Positions 10,801-21,001 of a stretch of 64,000 nt of DNA are shown piece after piece. The notes under the pieces are model-generated. The model was given only the letters and a program-made list of their open reading frames with translations, ran no database searches and was not told the DNA's origin. Each line of letters begins with the position of its first letter. Position 1 is the first letter of the stretch. This stretch comes from Myxococcota bacterium (GTDB taxonomy: Bacteria > Myxococcota_A > Bradymonadia > UBA7976 > UBA1532): the NCBI GenBank assembly GCA_963169045.1, contig CAUJDF010000070.1, positions 186,001 to 250,000 of the forward strand, in the 5' to 3' direction. A program made the translations under genes and the position numbers.

Positions 10801-11519
10801 CGTGCAACGACGGCACGGCCTGCACCCGTAGCGACACGTGTCAGGCTGGCGCCTGCACGGGCGCCGACCCGGTCGTGTGCGCCGCGCTCGACCAGTGCCA
10901 CGACGTCGGCACCTGCGACGCGGCGACCGGCGCCTGCAGCAATCCGGAGAAGCCCGACGGCACCACCTGCGACGACGGCGACCTGTGCTCGGTCGACGAC
11001 GCCTGCCAGGCCGGCGCCTGCCGGGCCCAGCCGAAAGACTGCGGCGACGGCGACGACTGCACCACCGACCGCTGCGACCCGGCGAACGGCGCGTGCGTGC
11101 ACACGGACCAGTGCCCGAACTGCGACGACGCGGCCGCGTCGATCCCGCAGATCTGGCCGCCGAACCACAAGTACGTCCAGCAGACGGTGCTCGGCGTGAC
11201 CGATCCCCAGCAGCAGGAGGTCGAGATCACGATCGACTCGATCTTCCAGGACGAGCCGACGAACACCCAGGGCGACGGCAACACGTGCGTCGACGCCACC
11301 GGCGTCGGCCAGCCGCAGCCCTTCTCGGTGCGCGCGGAGCGCTCCGGCACCAAGAAGGTCTCGGGCGACGGCCGCGTGTATCACGTGTCCTTCACCGCCA
11401 CGGACGAGGACGGCTACACCTGCGAGGGCGAGGTCGAGATCTGCGTGCCGCACGACCAGGGCAAGGGCGCCTCGTGCGTCGACCAGGGCGCGCTGTACGA
11501 CTCGACCGTCTGTCAGTGA
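7806..11519 (+). CDS. Secreted alpha/alpha-toroid protein with TSP3 and Cys repeats
   Basis: 1,237 residues; ATG at 7806 follows a GGGGGGGAG ribosome site. Signal peptide about 1-26. A Cys-bearing beta-rich N-domain is followed by DxDGDG calcium-type repeats and a MopE-like CGDGQDNDCDGQVDEAGC motif (about 245-263). Residues 265-640 look like a terpenoid-cyclase/prenyltransferase-type toroid with DGFWGYSGCGGDSSTTQFA, typical of exported squalene-cyclase-like repeat proteins that are not known to be cyclases. TSP3-like DNCP repeats (about 640-745) precede five near-identical 55-residue Cys modules (about 805-1080). The C-terminal Ig-like domain starts with IWPPNHKY and contains YHVSFTATDEDG. 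Likely extracellular and calcium-stabilised, or surface-attached. Function unknown. It is divergent from the giant gene ending at 7540. Confidence 0.92.
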   Translation: MRTERLLLPALAVAAITSAAAGEARADSITFEILQADCGTSRFELVVNGTVIDTVDGVYGCNCNASPQTHTYNDAATLALLNGTCEVLAINEVAGSYSALAQVRATIDRAGTLTNSCLFDGRPNSGGDCTPRDLCSGLSYTFNAGHADNAGDGDNDGIAGGGVGPGCGAVSDNCLTVANPGQQNADGDAAGDACDNCPAVVNDDQANLDGDAEGDACDADPDGDGVIAGDCGPMNGGTYPGANELCGDGQDNDCDGQVDEAGCLNPFPEDVNAAIDDGLDYFRNNNSFGGTCGRAAGLAGLALLEKRESADFGAPIVGYNGSTVDDKTRLRASAQYVIDTLTNEAFYAYSYGASLMFLSLYARTGGPDVGTVRTLHQAMERLTDLTTSSACNGGNDDGFWGYSGCGGDSSTTQFAAGGLSAARGYFLSVGDNARVAAIDAVLDRTAATYSRLQAQSADSRPGRGFGYQTAGYAPSYQQTASALFVQLLAGSTLADSGPADAMRWMIERYNYTTIAAHQNSWGTSYYYYLFHSSKAYGLIEETQQAPAADGAHPDVLGTLAPNAPRQAHRNPLVDPRPAARGAGASGYYANEQPRWYYDYAYMLMTQQQADGRFASPGGGWESCSEQAYAILVLQRSIAGACVDSDGDGVCSSDDNCPNTPNANQADRDGDHVGDVCDNCVATPNHDQANGDADALGNACDNCDAVANADQIDADVDGVGDVCDNCPDHENPDQTDAQGDGIGDACQCQVLGCEPLANGCLDNVCNEQSGQCEPQFNTAPCNDGNACTQTDTCNAGACVGANPVVCTASDQCHDAGTCDPGTGTCSNPAKADGTACSDGNACTQTDACSAGACVGANPVVCTASDQCHDAGTCDPGTGTCSNPAKADGTACSDGDACTQTDACNAGACVGANPVVCTASDQCHDAGTCDPGTGTCSNPAKADGTTCNDGNLCTQTDTCSAGACVGDNPVFCTALDQCHDAGTCDPGTGACSNPAKADGTACNDGTACTRSDTCQAGACTGADPVVCAALDQCHDVGTCDAATGACSNPEKPDGTTCDDGDLCSVDDACQAGACRAQPKDCGDGDDCTTDRCDPANGACVHTDQCPNCDDAAASIPQIWPPNHKYVQQTVLGVTDPQQQEVEITIDSIFQDEPTNTQGDGNTCVDATGVGQPQPFSVRAERSGTKKVSGDGRVYHVSFTATDEDGYTCEGEVEICVPHDQGKGASCVDQGALYDSTVCQ
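10132..11042 (+). repeat. 165-bp coding tandem repeat, five units
   Basis: Units begin at 10218, 10383, 10548, 10713 and 10878, each exactly 165 bp (55 codons) apart, with a half unit before the first. The first three are almost identical at DNA level and the last two have diverged. Each unit encodes a Cys module opening CTASDQCHDAGTCDPGTG or a variant. The near-identity suggests recent expansion or gene conversion, so copy number may vary between strains and short-read assembly could collapse it. Confidence 0.95.
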
Positions 11520-11552
11520 GCCCCTGTCACGCCCGCCTGCCACGCTGACACG

Positions 11553-11573
11553 GTGACGGCGCGACGCCGTCAC
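11553..11573. terminator. 9-bp hairpin after the toroid gene
   Basis: GTGACGGCG (11553-11561), a 3-nt loop, and CGCCGTCAC (11565-11573) form a perfect stem 34 nt after the stop at 11519. There is no T-tract, so it is not a classical intrinsic terminator. It could end transcription with Rho or protect the mRNA 3' end. Confidence 0.4.
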
Positions 11574-11587
11574 TGGCCGCGGCCCCG

Positions 11588-11848
11588 ATGAACCGGGCGC
11601 CGCGGCCTGGCCTGCCCCTTGCCCTTCCTCCGGGAGCGCCCACCCGACCCCGGAGGCTCTCACGGTCAGCGACGACCCACGGCATCGACCTGGACCTCGG
11701 CCTCGCGCTGACGCCGGGCCTCATGTCCCGGCACGAGGGCCCGTTCGTCGCGCGGGTGTCGCTCGCGCCGGTGCTGGCGATCGCCAGCCTCGCGACGGTG
11801 CTCTCCGTGGCGACCCACGACGACGCCCGGGTGGCCCGCTTCCTCTGA
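11588..11848 (+). CDS. Doubtful small hypothetical protein
   Basis: An 86-codon frame in the 419-bp space between the toroid gene and the next lipoprotein. The second half has consistent GC at third positions and a hydrophobic stretch (SLAPVLAIASLATVLSV), which could be a membrane segment, but the first half is Pro/Arg-rich and no clear ribosome site precedes the ATG. It may be a degraded gene or chance. No family recognised. Confidence 0.22.
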   Translation: MNRAPRPGLPLALPPGAPTRPRRLSRSATTHGIDLDLGLALTPGLMSRHEGPFVARVSLAPVLAIASLATVLSVATHDDARVARFL

Positions 11849-11872
11849 CGGCGGCGGGCGGCGAATCACACG

Positions 11873-11901
11873 TTGCCACCCGACCGGGCCACTGCTAGGG
11901 T
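11873..11901 (+). promoter_or_regulatory. Candidate promoter of lipoprotein gene 11939
   Basis: TTGCCA (11873-11878), a 17-nt spacer and TAGGGT (11896-11901). Expected start near 11908, followed by an AAAGGAG ribosome site at 11926-11932 and ATG at 11939. The spacing is ideal, which also supports the shorter start chosen for the gene. Confidence 0.55.
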
Positions 11902-11938
11902 CCCGCCCCGTCTGTTCAGACACTCAAAGGAGCACCCC

Positions 11939-12964
11939 ATGTCGATGTCCAGGACGCTGTTGGCCTCGCTCGTCGCCGGAGGCCTCGCGCTCGCCGGCTG
12001 TGGCGACAAGCCGTCCGGCGAATCGTCCGCGAAGACCGAGAAGAAGGCCGAGGCGCCGAAGGTCGAAGCGAAGCCGATCGAGACCCTCTTCACCGGCACC
12101 GCCCCCGCCCTGCCCGCGCCCTACAAGGGCCTCAAGCCCGGCATGACCGCCGACGAGGCCAAGGCCATCTTCCCGGCGATGCCCGAGGACGACACGGTCA
12201 AGGTGCCCGAGTACCCCGACGTCCGGTTCAACGTCGACTTCGACAAGAAGACGAAGAAGATCACGCGCTTCTACTTCGATCTGCCCAAGGACAAGGCCGA
12301 GGCTGCCCTCACGAAGGCCTGGGGCGCCCCCACCCAGGGCGAGACGACCATCAAGAAGCCGATCAGCTACTGGTTCAACGGCGAGACCGGCCTGCGCGCG
12401 ACCCTCGAAGAGGGCTTCGGCGGCGACATGAAGGTCGAGTTCAGCGCCTACACGCCCGCCGAGAAGTTCGTCGGCGCCGAGGGCACGGCCTTCGCCTTCG
12501 AGGCGAAGCAGGCCATCCTCGGCGCGACGATCGAGGACCTGCGCAAGGGCTACGCCGCCGAGCTCGTCGAGAAGTCGCAGGCCGACGCCGACGCCGACCG
12601 CAAGAAGATGGAGGCGATGATGGGCGCCGAGAACAAGCAGAAGCTCGCCGCGCTCGGCGGGCCGAAGCCCAGCGCCTACCTCGACTTCCCGCCGACCGAA
12701 TTCGGCTCCTACTGGACGCGCGTCAACTTGACCTTCGACGACGCGGGCAAGGTGAGCCGCTTCCGCACGAGCCTCGACTATCGCGCGCACCCGGCCGCGA
12801 AGGATCCGCTGTTCGCGCTGCTCAAGAAGAAGCTCGGCGAGCCCAAGGAAGAAGAGAAGTACGGCAAGAAGCTCTTCGTGTTCGGCGACAAGCCCCGGGT
12901 CGAGGTCGAAGAGGACACGATCTCGCACGCCTGGGACATCGAGATCGAAGCGCCCGCCCCCTGA
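11939..12964 (+). CDS. Hypothetical lipoprotein
   Basis: 341 residues. ATG at 11939 is chosen over an upstream in-frame ATG (11873) because AAAGGAG lies 6 nt before it and the lipobox ALAGC falls about 20 residues in. After the acylated Cys come a Lys/Glu-rich linker and a soluble region with many Lys/Asp/Glu. FxxDFDKKTKKITRFYFDL and a later LTFDDAGKVSRFRTSLDY look like two copies of a beta-strand motif, so the protein may hold two related domains. No family recognised. Probably anchored in the outer membrane facing the periplasm (inferred). Convergent with the membrane protein ending at 12968. Confidence 0.85.
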   Translation: MSMSRTLLASLVAGGLALAGCGDKPSGESSAKTEKKAEAPKVEAKPIETLFTGTAPALPAPYKGLKPGMTADEAKAIFPAMPEDDTVKVPEYPDVRFNVDFDKKTKKITRFYFDLPKDKAEAALTKAWGAPTQGETTIKKPISYWFNGETGLRATLEEGFGGDMKVEFSAYTPAEKFVGAEGTAFAFEAKQAILGATIEDLRKGYAAELVEKSQADADADRKKMEAMMGAENKQKLAALGGPKPSAYLDFPPTEFGSYWTRVNLTFDDAGKVSRFRTSLDYRAHPAAKDPLFALLKKKLGEPKEEEKYGKKLFVFGDKPRVEVEEDTISHAWDIEIEAPAP

Positions 12965-12967
12965 CCT

Positions 12968-13753
12968 TCACTCGAACACCTCCGCCAGCGCCTCCCGCGA
13001 CATCCCCTCTCGTGCCGTGCGCAGCTCGTGATAGGTGACGGCGCCGGTGATGCCCACCAGCGCCGTACCGGCCGCCCGAACCACGATGAACCCCAGCTCG
13101 ACCCCCCGCGCCACCGCCGGGGCGAGCGCGACGTCGACGAACAGCCGGGGGACGACGAGCTCGACGACCGCCGGGACGATCAACGCGACGAGGAGCGCCC
13201 CCAGGACCTTGAGCCGCGCGCCCCGGGTGAGCTCGGCGCTGCGCTCGATCGCCTCGCTCACCGTGCAGCCCTCCGTGACCAGCGCCGGGATGGTGACCGC
13301 GACGGCGGCATAGAGCGTTGCCGCCAGCAAGCCGCCGAAGACGAGGCCAGCGGGCCCCATCGCCCGGCCGAGCAGGTAGGCCAGGCCACCCGGCACGAGA
13401 CCGACGCACACGGCGATCAGGAGCGAGGCGGCGAGCACCGACAGGAGGTGCCGGAGGGCGGTCCCCAGGCATTCGCTCACCGACGCGCGGCGCCCGGCGA
13501 GGAGCTGGAAGACACCGTGCACCACCGCCGCCGCCGTCAGGCCACTGCAGACGAAGTCGAGCAGGCCGGCCACGACGCCCTCGGCCTCGACGAGCCAAGT
13601 GTAGGCGATCGCGGGCAACGACGTCACGAGGGCGAGGAGCGTGAACCGGGGCAGGTGGAGGCCCCAAAGGGAGAAGGCCGCGGCCACGATGCGGCCGGCG
13701 GACGGCGTGCGTGTCGTGGCGGCGACCCGTTCCGCGGCGGTGACGTGCTTCAT
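12968..13753 (-). CDS. Multi-pass membrane protein
   Basis: 261 residues, ATG at 13753. Hydrophobic segments occur at about 40-60, 64-85, 108-130, 135-158, 190-215 and 232-250, with the conserved-looking EAIERSAELTRGARLKVLGALL between segments. That pattern resembles bacterial six-helix proteins annotated as glycerophosphodiester-phosphodiesterase membrane-domain-like or DUF7544-like, whose role is unknown. It has no operon partner. Confidence 0.8.
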   Translation of the reverse strand: MKHVTAAERVAATTRTPSAGRIVAAAFSLWGLHLPRFTLLALVTSLPAIAYTWLVEAEGVVAGLLDFVCSGLTAAAVVHGVFQLLAGRRASVSECLGTALRHLLSVLAASLLIAVCVGLVPGGLAYLLGRAMGPAGLVFGGLLAATLYAAVAVTIPALVTEGCTVSEAIERSAELTRGARLKVLGALLVALIVPAVVELVVPRLFVDVALAPAVARGVELGFIVVRAAGTALVGITGAVTYHELRTAREGMSREALAEVFE

Positions 13754-13881
13754 GGATGGCCCCCCGACGATGTGTCGCGGGGCATCATAGCAGGCGATGT
13801 GGCACAGGCCGGCGCCCGCGAGACCGGCGCCCTTCCTCCACGGCTACCGTGACACGCGCCGACGGGAACTTGACGGCGGTG

Positions 13882-14490
13882 TCAGCCCTCGATCTCGCCG
13901 CCGCCCTCGCCCGGATCGACGGCGCCGACGTCGTCGCCGAGCGCCGTGCCGATGCGCTGCGCCTCGTCGAGGTGCGCCTCGACGGCGGCCTCCATCGCCT
14001 CGAGCTCCAGCACGAGCGCGTCGTCGTCGGCCTCGGGCAGCAGGCGGTCGCGCAGCAGCGACAGCGCCCGGCTGTGCATGGCGAGCTGGTTGGCGATGTA
14101 GTGGCGGTCGAACGCATCGTCGGACACGGCGTTGAGGCGGGACATGCCGGCGGCGGCCTCGGCCGCGACTGTCCGGCTCAGGTCGTTCTCGAGGGAGGCG
14201 AGGTCTTGCGCCGCCATGAGGTCGCCGAGCCGGACCGTGGCATCGGCGTGCGCCACCACCATCTGCGCCCCGTAGGCGCGCACGTCGCCGCGCGCCCCGC
14301 GGGTCCGCGCCAGCTCGCCCTGCTCGATCTCGCCGGCGTTGATCGCCACCACGACGGCGATGATCTCGGCGTCGGTCAGGCTCTCCTCGGTCTCGGCCGG
14401 ACGCACGTCGTCGTCGTCCTCGCAGCCGACGAGCGCTGGCGCGAACAGGCCGAGGCAGAGCACGAGACCGAAGCGAAGGCGATGGAACAT
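13882..14490 (-). CDS. DUF4142-like lipoprotein
   Basis: 202 residues. ATG at 14490 is preceded by GAGGAGG, and the signal peptide ends in a lipobox (LVGC) followed by an acidic stretch CEDDDDV. The remainder is alpha-helical, with two long helices rich in Ala/Glu (LTDAEIIAVVVAINAGEIEQ and MVVAHADATVRLGDLM), matching the ferritin-like DUF4142 layout of exported proteins, often with a conserved His on the second helix (VVAHAD). The biochemical role of DUF4142 is unknown. A longer upstream reading is rejected because it would bury the signal peptide. Confidence 0.8.
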   Translation of the reverse strand: MFHRLRFGLVLCLGLFAPALVGCEDDDDVRPAETEESLTDAEIIAVVVAINAGEIEQGELARTRGARGDVRAYGAQMVVAHADATVRLGDLMAAQDLASLENDLSRTVAAEAAAGMSRLNAVSDDAFDRHYIANQLAMHSRALSLLRDRLLPEADDDALVLELEAMEAAVEAHLDEAQRIGTALGDDVGAVDPGEGGGEIEG

Positions 14491-14643
14491 GGCGACCTCC
14501 TCGTTCCGCATCGGCATGACCCCGGTTACAAGGCACATGCCATGGCCGGAGGGCCGCATGGGGCAGCCCTGGGAGGGGCGGTCGGGGACGTTGCGGGGTC
14601 GGCAGGCGGCGGGGAGCGGTGCGAAATGCACCGGCGGCCGGCG

Positions 14644-17381
14644 TCAGGCGAGCCGCAGGCCCGCCGGCAGCGTGTCGCCGAAGACACGCACTTCGTCCTG
14701 GGCGCTCAGCTCGACGACCTCGCGCACCATCTGCACCCACGTCTCGGGCGCCTTCGCCTGCACGAGCCGCTTGGCCACGGTCTCGCGCAGCGCCGCGTCG
14801 AGATCGCGCTCGCGGTCGCCGGTGAGGCGCGCGATCTGCGCGGCGGCGAACGGCGCGCCGTCGGCTTTCTTCCAGTCGAGGGCGAGCAGGCGCTGCAGCC
14901 ACGCGGTCGCGACATCCCGCGTCACCACGTCGTGGGCGCTGCCGTGGAAGGGCTGGCGCGCGCCGAGGCGGCCGAGCGGCCACCACGACCTGCCCTCGAG
15001 GCGCGGCAGCATCCACGCGCCGGCCTCGGCCTTGCGCGCGGCGGGCAGGCGCTCGAGCGCGGCGAGCAACCGCACCATCTCGTCGTGGCCGTGGGCCTGC
15101 GGGCCGCGCGGGCGCATCGGGAAGCGGCCCTTCGGCGGCTCGAGCCACGGGCGCACCTCTTCGAAGAGCTTCTCCTGCTGCGCGCGGTCGAGGCCGCCGG
15201 CCACGCGTCGCCACAGGATCCACCACTCGACCCAATTGGCCTTGTCGGTGACGTACTGCACGCCCTGGTCGTGCAGCTTCCACAGCTCGCCGACGCGCCA
15301 GTCGTCGAGCGGCGCGCCGAAGCCGGGCCGCAGCGTGAAGCCGGTCATCTGGAACCAGATGCGCTCGTGGTCCGCGCTGCGGCGCCGCTTCTGGGATCCC
15401 GCCAGGACGAGGCCGAACAGCTCGCGGCTCACCGCCGACGACCACGAGTCGCGCGCCCCGAGCACGCCCTCGAGGCCGCGCCAGAGGTTCTTGACCTCCT
15501 TGGGGTCGACGTCCTTCTTCTTCTGCTTGCCGTAGACGAGCTCGAGCAGCTCGCGCGCCTCGCCGAACCTCGGCGGCAGCTCGTCGATGCTCGCCACCGC
15601 GGCGCCGCCGCCCTCGTCGCCGCGCACCGCGAACTCGAGGCGCCAGCGGCGCGGCGGCGGCTCGGCGCTCGACAGGTACAGCTCGAGCGTGCCGATCTCG
15701 GTGAGGGTCGAAGACAGGCGCACCGCGATCTCGCCGGCCTCGTCGCCGCGCGAGCGCAGCACCGTCTGGAGCGGCGGCAGCGCCTCGAGCTCCTCGTCGA
15801 TGGCGATGAGCTCGCCGGCGGCGTGCGTGCGGTCGCCCGTCGACGTGTACAGCGCGAAGCTCACCGGCCGGTCGAGCAGCAGGCGGAACGTGCGTTCGGC
15901 GATCTCGAGGGTCGCGCCTTCCTCCATGCCACGGGGCACGACGCAGAAGGCGCGCTTCTCGCCGCCGGCCCCTTCGACACCGACGTAGTAGGCGCGCGCG
16001 GAGCCGCCGGCGATGCGCTGACCGAAGCCGCGACGCGCGAGCCCGTAGCGCGCCGCCCCGCAGGCGACGGCGAGGTCGAGCGAGGCATACTTCAACAGCG
16101 GCACGGCGTCGCCGTCGTACCAGCGCGACATCACATCCGACAGACGATGCGCGACCGACGCGGCGTTGAACACGCCGCCGTTGAGCAGCACCACGTCGGG
16201 GCGCGGCAGGCCGTGGTGGATGCGCACGCCCGTCTCCGCGGCCGCCTCGACGTGCCGCCGCAGGAAGGCGCAGAGGTGGCGCGAGATCGCCGCGTCGGCG
16301 GCGTAGGGCAGGCCGATCTCCGTCAGCGCGGTACGTCCCTTGCGCGACGGCACCTCGTCGACGCCGCTGAAGGGCAGGAAGCCGTCGAGCAAGAGCCGGC
16401 GGGCCTCCTCGCGGCGCAGCGGGATCGTGCGAGACCCGCCGATGAGGCGCGCGCCGCGCCGGTGGATGGGCACGCCCATCTCTTCGGGCGCGTCCTCGGC
16501 GAGCAGCCGCTCCTTGGCATGCCGCGCCGCCTGGACGAGGGACGTCCACTCGGTGGCGTCGAGGCGCAGGTCTTCGCCGGCCTGGCGCTCGACGTGTCGC
16601 GCCAGCGTCACGTCCATGTTGTCGCCGCCGAGCATCAGGTGCTCGCCGACGGCGATGCGCTCGAGCTTGGGGAGGCCCGACGGCTGCGGGTGCACGCGCA
16701 CCAGCGTCAGGTCCGTCGTGCCACCGCCGACGTCGACCACCAGCACGAGCCGCGCGTGGCCGAGGTCCGCGGCGAGCGCTTCGTCGCCGTGGGCCCCGAG
16801 GTAGTCGTAGAACGCCGCCTGCGGCTCCTCGAGCAGGCGCACGTTCTCGAGGCCCGCGAGCCGCGCGGCCTCGACGGTGAGGTCGCGCGCGCTCTCGTCG
16901 AAGGAGGCGGGCACCGTCAGCACCACCTCCTGCGCGGCGAGCGGCGCGTCAGGGTGCGCCGCGTCCCAGGCGCCGCGCACGTGCGCCAGGTACCGCGCCG
17001 ACGCCTCGACGGGCGAGACCTTGCCCACCTCTTCGGGCGCGCCCCACGGCAGGATGCGCGCGCGCCGGTCCACGCCGGCGTGCGACAGCCAGCTCTTCGC
17101 CGAATTCACCAAGCGTCCCGGCACCTTGGCGCCGAGACGCCGCGCCATCTCGCCGACGACGTGGTCGATGCCTGCGTCCCACGGCAGCGCCAGGTCGCCC
17201 TCGAGGACCTCGCTGCCCTGCGGCAGGTACACGAACGACGGCAGCAGCGGACGGGGGGTCACCTCGCCCGGCGCCACGAGCTGCGGCACGTCGAAGATGC
17301 GGACGTCGGCGCGGTCGGCGGGGCTGTAGGCCACCGCCGAGTTGGTCGTGCCGAGATCGATGCCGACGATGTAGGAGGCGG

Positions 17382-17385
<4 letters not shown>
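14644..17385 (-). CDS. Long atypical Hsp70-family protein
   Basis: 913 residues. The N-terminal ATPase has phosphate-1 IVGIDLGTTNSAVAY, phosphate-2 VVDVGGGTTDLTLV (about 214-227), MLGGDNMDVTLA, and an adenosine-site LLNGGVFNAASVAHRL (about 400) instead of the GGxTRxP of DnaK. The C-terminal ~500 residues do not look like a canonical DnaK substrate domain and include a helical, Arg/Trp-rich region. ATG overlaps the TGA of the upstream Hsp70 gene by four bases, so translation is probably coupled. No DnaJ or GrpE partner is nearby. Cytoplasmic (no signal). It belongs with large Hsp70-like proteins found beside DUF2760; the client is unknown. Confidence 0.92.
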
Positions 17386-19115
<1,730 letters not shown>

Positions 19116-19117
19116 GC

Positions 19118-19675
19118 TCAGAGCTCCACTTCGGCGGGCGCGACGACCTTCGGGTCGTGCCCGTCGGGCAGGGGCGGCAGCTTGATCTCGGCCGCCTGCC
19201 AGCCGTGGTGGGCCAGCCGCCCGCGGAACGGCGGGCTGCCTACGACGTTGCCGGTCAGGCGCACGCGCGAGGGGTCGAAGCCCGACTCGAGCGTCACCGG
19301 CGCGCCCTCGGACTCGCCGCGCACCGGCTGCAGCACGAAGTAGTCGCGCAGCGCCTTGCGGCAGCCCTCGTGCACGAGGCGCGCGGCCGCGCCGATGTCG
19401 GCGTCGGCGTAGGAGGCGACGTCCTCCTGCAGGAAGTCGATGAAGCGCCCCTCGCGCTGGAGGATGGCGAGCACCTGCACGGCCGAGGTGAAGTCGGGCT
19501 TCGCCGGCGGCGGCGGCGCCTCGACCTTCGGCGGCGGCGGGGGCGGCTCGGGCGGCGGCAGCGCCGGCTCCTCGCCGGTCGCGAGGCGCTCGGTCTTGCC
19601 GGCGAGGACCGCGTCGAAGAGCACCCTCCAGGCGATGCCGAGGCGCGCGAAGAAGCCCAACCGTCGCTCGTTCAT
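19118..19675 (-). CDS. DUF2760 family protein
   Basis: 185 residues, first gene of the Hsp70 operon. ATG at 19675 has GGAGCGGAG just upstream. The N-terminus is basic and amphipathic (RRLGFFARLGIAWRVLF), followed by a Pro-rich linker (about 40-60) and a C-terminal domain with VQVLAILQREGRFIDFLQED, YADADIGAAARLVHEGCRK and LTGNVVGSPPFRGRLAHHGW, diagnostic of DUF2760. The family recurs beside atypical Hsp70 genes. No enzymatic motif is visible; an adaptor or client-delivery role is a guess from context. Confidence 0.9.
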   Translation of the reverse strand: MNERRLGFFARLGIAWRVLFDAVLAGKTERLATGEEPALPPPEPPPPPPKVEAPPPPAKPDFTSAVQVLAILQREGRFIDFLQEDVASYADADIGAAARLVHEGCRKALRDYFVLQPVRGESEGAPVTLESGFDPSRVRLTGNVVGSPPFRGRLAHHGWQAAEIKLPPLPDGHDPKVVAPAEVEL

Positions 19676-19840
19676 CACTCCGCTCCCGTCCTCGCGCCGT
19701 CTCCCCGCCCCGGGCGGGAGCGCGTGCACCCGCGAGGTGATGCCACGGACGCACCGCGCCCGCAAGCTCGCACGCAATACACCGTCTCGCGACGGGAAAA
19801 CGCAGTCTCCGAAGCGCTTTCGGTGGGTGCGGAGACACCC

Positions 19841-19846
19841 TATCAT
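19841..19846 (+). promoter_or_regulatory. -10-like TATCAT, possible leaderless start
   Basis: TATCAT lies exactly 7 nt before ATG 19854 and no Shine-Dalgarno sequence is present, so the transcript may start at the ATG itself. The -35 region (TTTCGG at 19818) is weak. The same 7-nt spacing occurs at 40915-40920 before ATG 40928. Confidence 0.4.
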
Positions 19847-19853
19847 CGCGCCC

Positions 19854-20987
19854 ATGCATCGACTTCGATCCCACATCCTGCTGCTGGTCGTGTTGACCGG
19901 CTGCGCCGGCGAGGGCGAGCCGGCCGCCGGCGACGAGGCCGACACGTCGGTGGCGGACGGCGCGGACGCGACCTCGGACGGCGACGATGCGCGCGTCCCC
20001 GGCCCCGACGCCCGCGTCCCCGGCCCCGACGCCCGCGCCCCCGGCCCCGACGCCCGCGCCCCTGGCACGGACGGCGCGACGCCCGCACCCGACGGCGCGA
20101 CGTCCGCCCCGGACGCGCGCGTCCTCCCGACCGACGGGGCGGTCGCGCCGCCACCCGACGCCGCGCCGGCGCCCTCGCTGCCCCCGGCCGCCGCGCGCCC
20201 GCCCGCCCCGCCGCCCGACGGCTCGGACGTGGTGAACGCGCTCGCCGGCGAGCGCCCCGACCTGCTCGCCGGCTCGTGCGTCGAGATGGGCGGCAACAAC
20301 GAGTTCCTGTTCGAGGTGGTCCGCCGCCTGCGCGCCCGCGACGTGCGCTGGGGCCTCGTCGCGCGCGGCGGCGCCCTGCTGCAGGACCGCGTCGGCTACT
20401 ACTGGGGCGACGGCCCGGCCGAGGGCGGCGCCGAGACCTACGTGATCGACGTCATCGGCCGGCACTGCGCCCGCCCCGGCGTCGACGAGCCCGCCGTGCC
20501 GGGATGGCTCGACGACAGCGCCGCCGGGGGGCAGTGGACGCTCCGCCCCCTGACCGGCGACCCGCTCCCGCCGCCCGCCGACGCGGGTCCCGGTCCCGGC
20601 CCCGGCCCCGGCCCCATGCTCCCCCTCCCCGACGAGCGCGGCACCGTCGACGGCCTCGCCGCCGAGCGCCCCGACCTGCTCGCCGCCTCCTGCGTCGAGC
20701 ATGGCGGCCACAACGAGTTCCTGTTCGAGCTCGTCCGCCGCCTGCGCGCCCGCGACCCGCGCTGGGGCCTCAACTGGAAGCGCGGCAACGTCGGCGACAT
20801 GTCCCAGGACGTCGTCGACTACTTCTGGGCCGACGGCGAGCCCGAGGGACGCACCGAGGTCTACATCATCGACGTCATCGGCGGTCACTGCGGCGACAAC
20901 CCGAGCCCCGCCTTCACCGACGTCACCGAGGCCACCCGCCAGGGCGGCACCATCGGCCGCTGGACGCTGCAGCCCCTGCCCCGCTGA
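19854..20987 (+). CDS. Lipoprotein with a duplicated ~83-residue domain
   Basis: 377 residues. Signal peptide with lipobox VLTGC, then a low-complexity linker rich in PDAR/PGPDA units (about 20-120), then two copies of one domain at about 124-206 and 263-346, joined by a Gly/Pro linker. Both copies carry ERPDLLA, SCVE, GGxNEFLFE, VRRLRARD, RWGL, DxVxYxW, DGxxEG and IDVIGxHC. Each has two Cys at fixed positions (SCVE and GxHC), which suggests one disulfide per domain. I do not recognise the family. Divergent from the Hsp70 operon across 178 bp. Confidence 0.87.
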   Translation: MHRLRSHILLLVVLTGCAGEGEPAAGDEADTSVADGADATSDGDDARVPGPDARVPGPDARAPGPDARAPGTDGATPAPDGATSAPDARVLPTDGAVAPPPDAAPAPSLPPAAARPPAPPPDGSDVVNALAGERPDLLAGSCVEMGGNNEFLFEVVRRLRARDVRWGLVARGGALLQDRVGYYWGDGPAEGGAETYVIDVIGRHCARPGVDEPAVPGWLDDSAAGGQWTLRPLTGDPLPPPADAGPGPGPGPGPMLPLPDERGTVDGLAAERPDLLAASCVEHGGHNEFLFELVRRLRARDPRWGLNWKRGNVGDMSQDVVDYFWADGEPEGRTEVYIIDVIGGHCGDNPSPAFTDVTEATRQGGTIGRWTLQPLPR

Positions 20988-21001
20988 CCGGGCCGACGCG
21001 G

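Noticed and set aside
11553-11573. Firm intrinsic terminator
   Set aside because: The stem is good but lacks a T-tract, so it is listed only at low confidence.
11527-11923. Two leftward open frames overlapping the small frame at 11588
   Set aside because: Arg/Gly/Pro-rich sequence with no ribosome site; likely chance.
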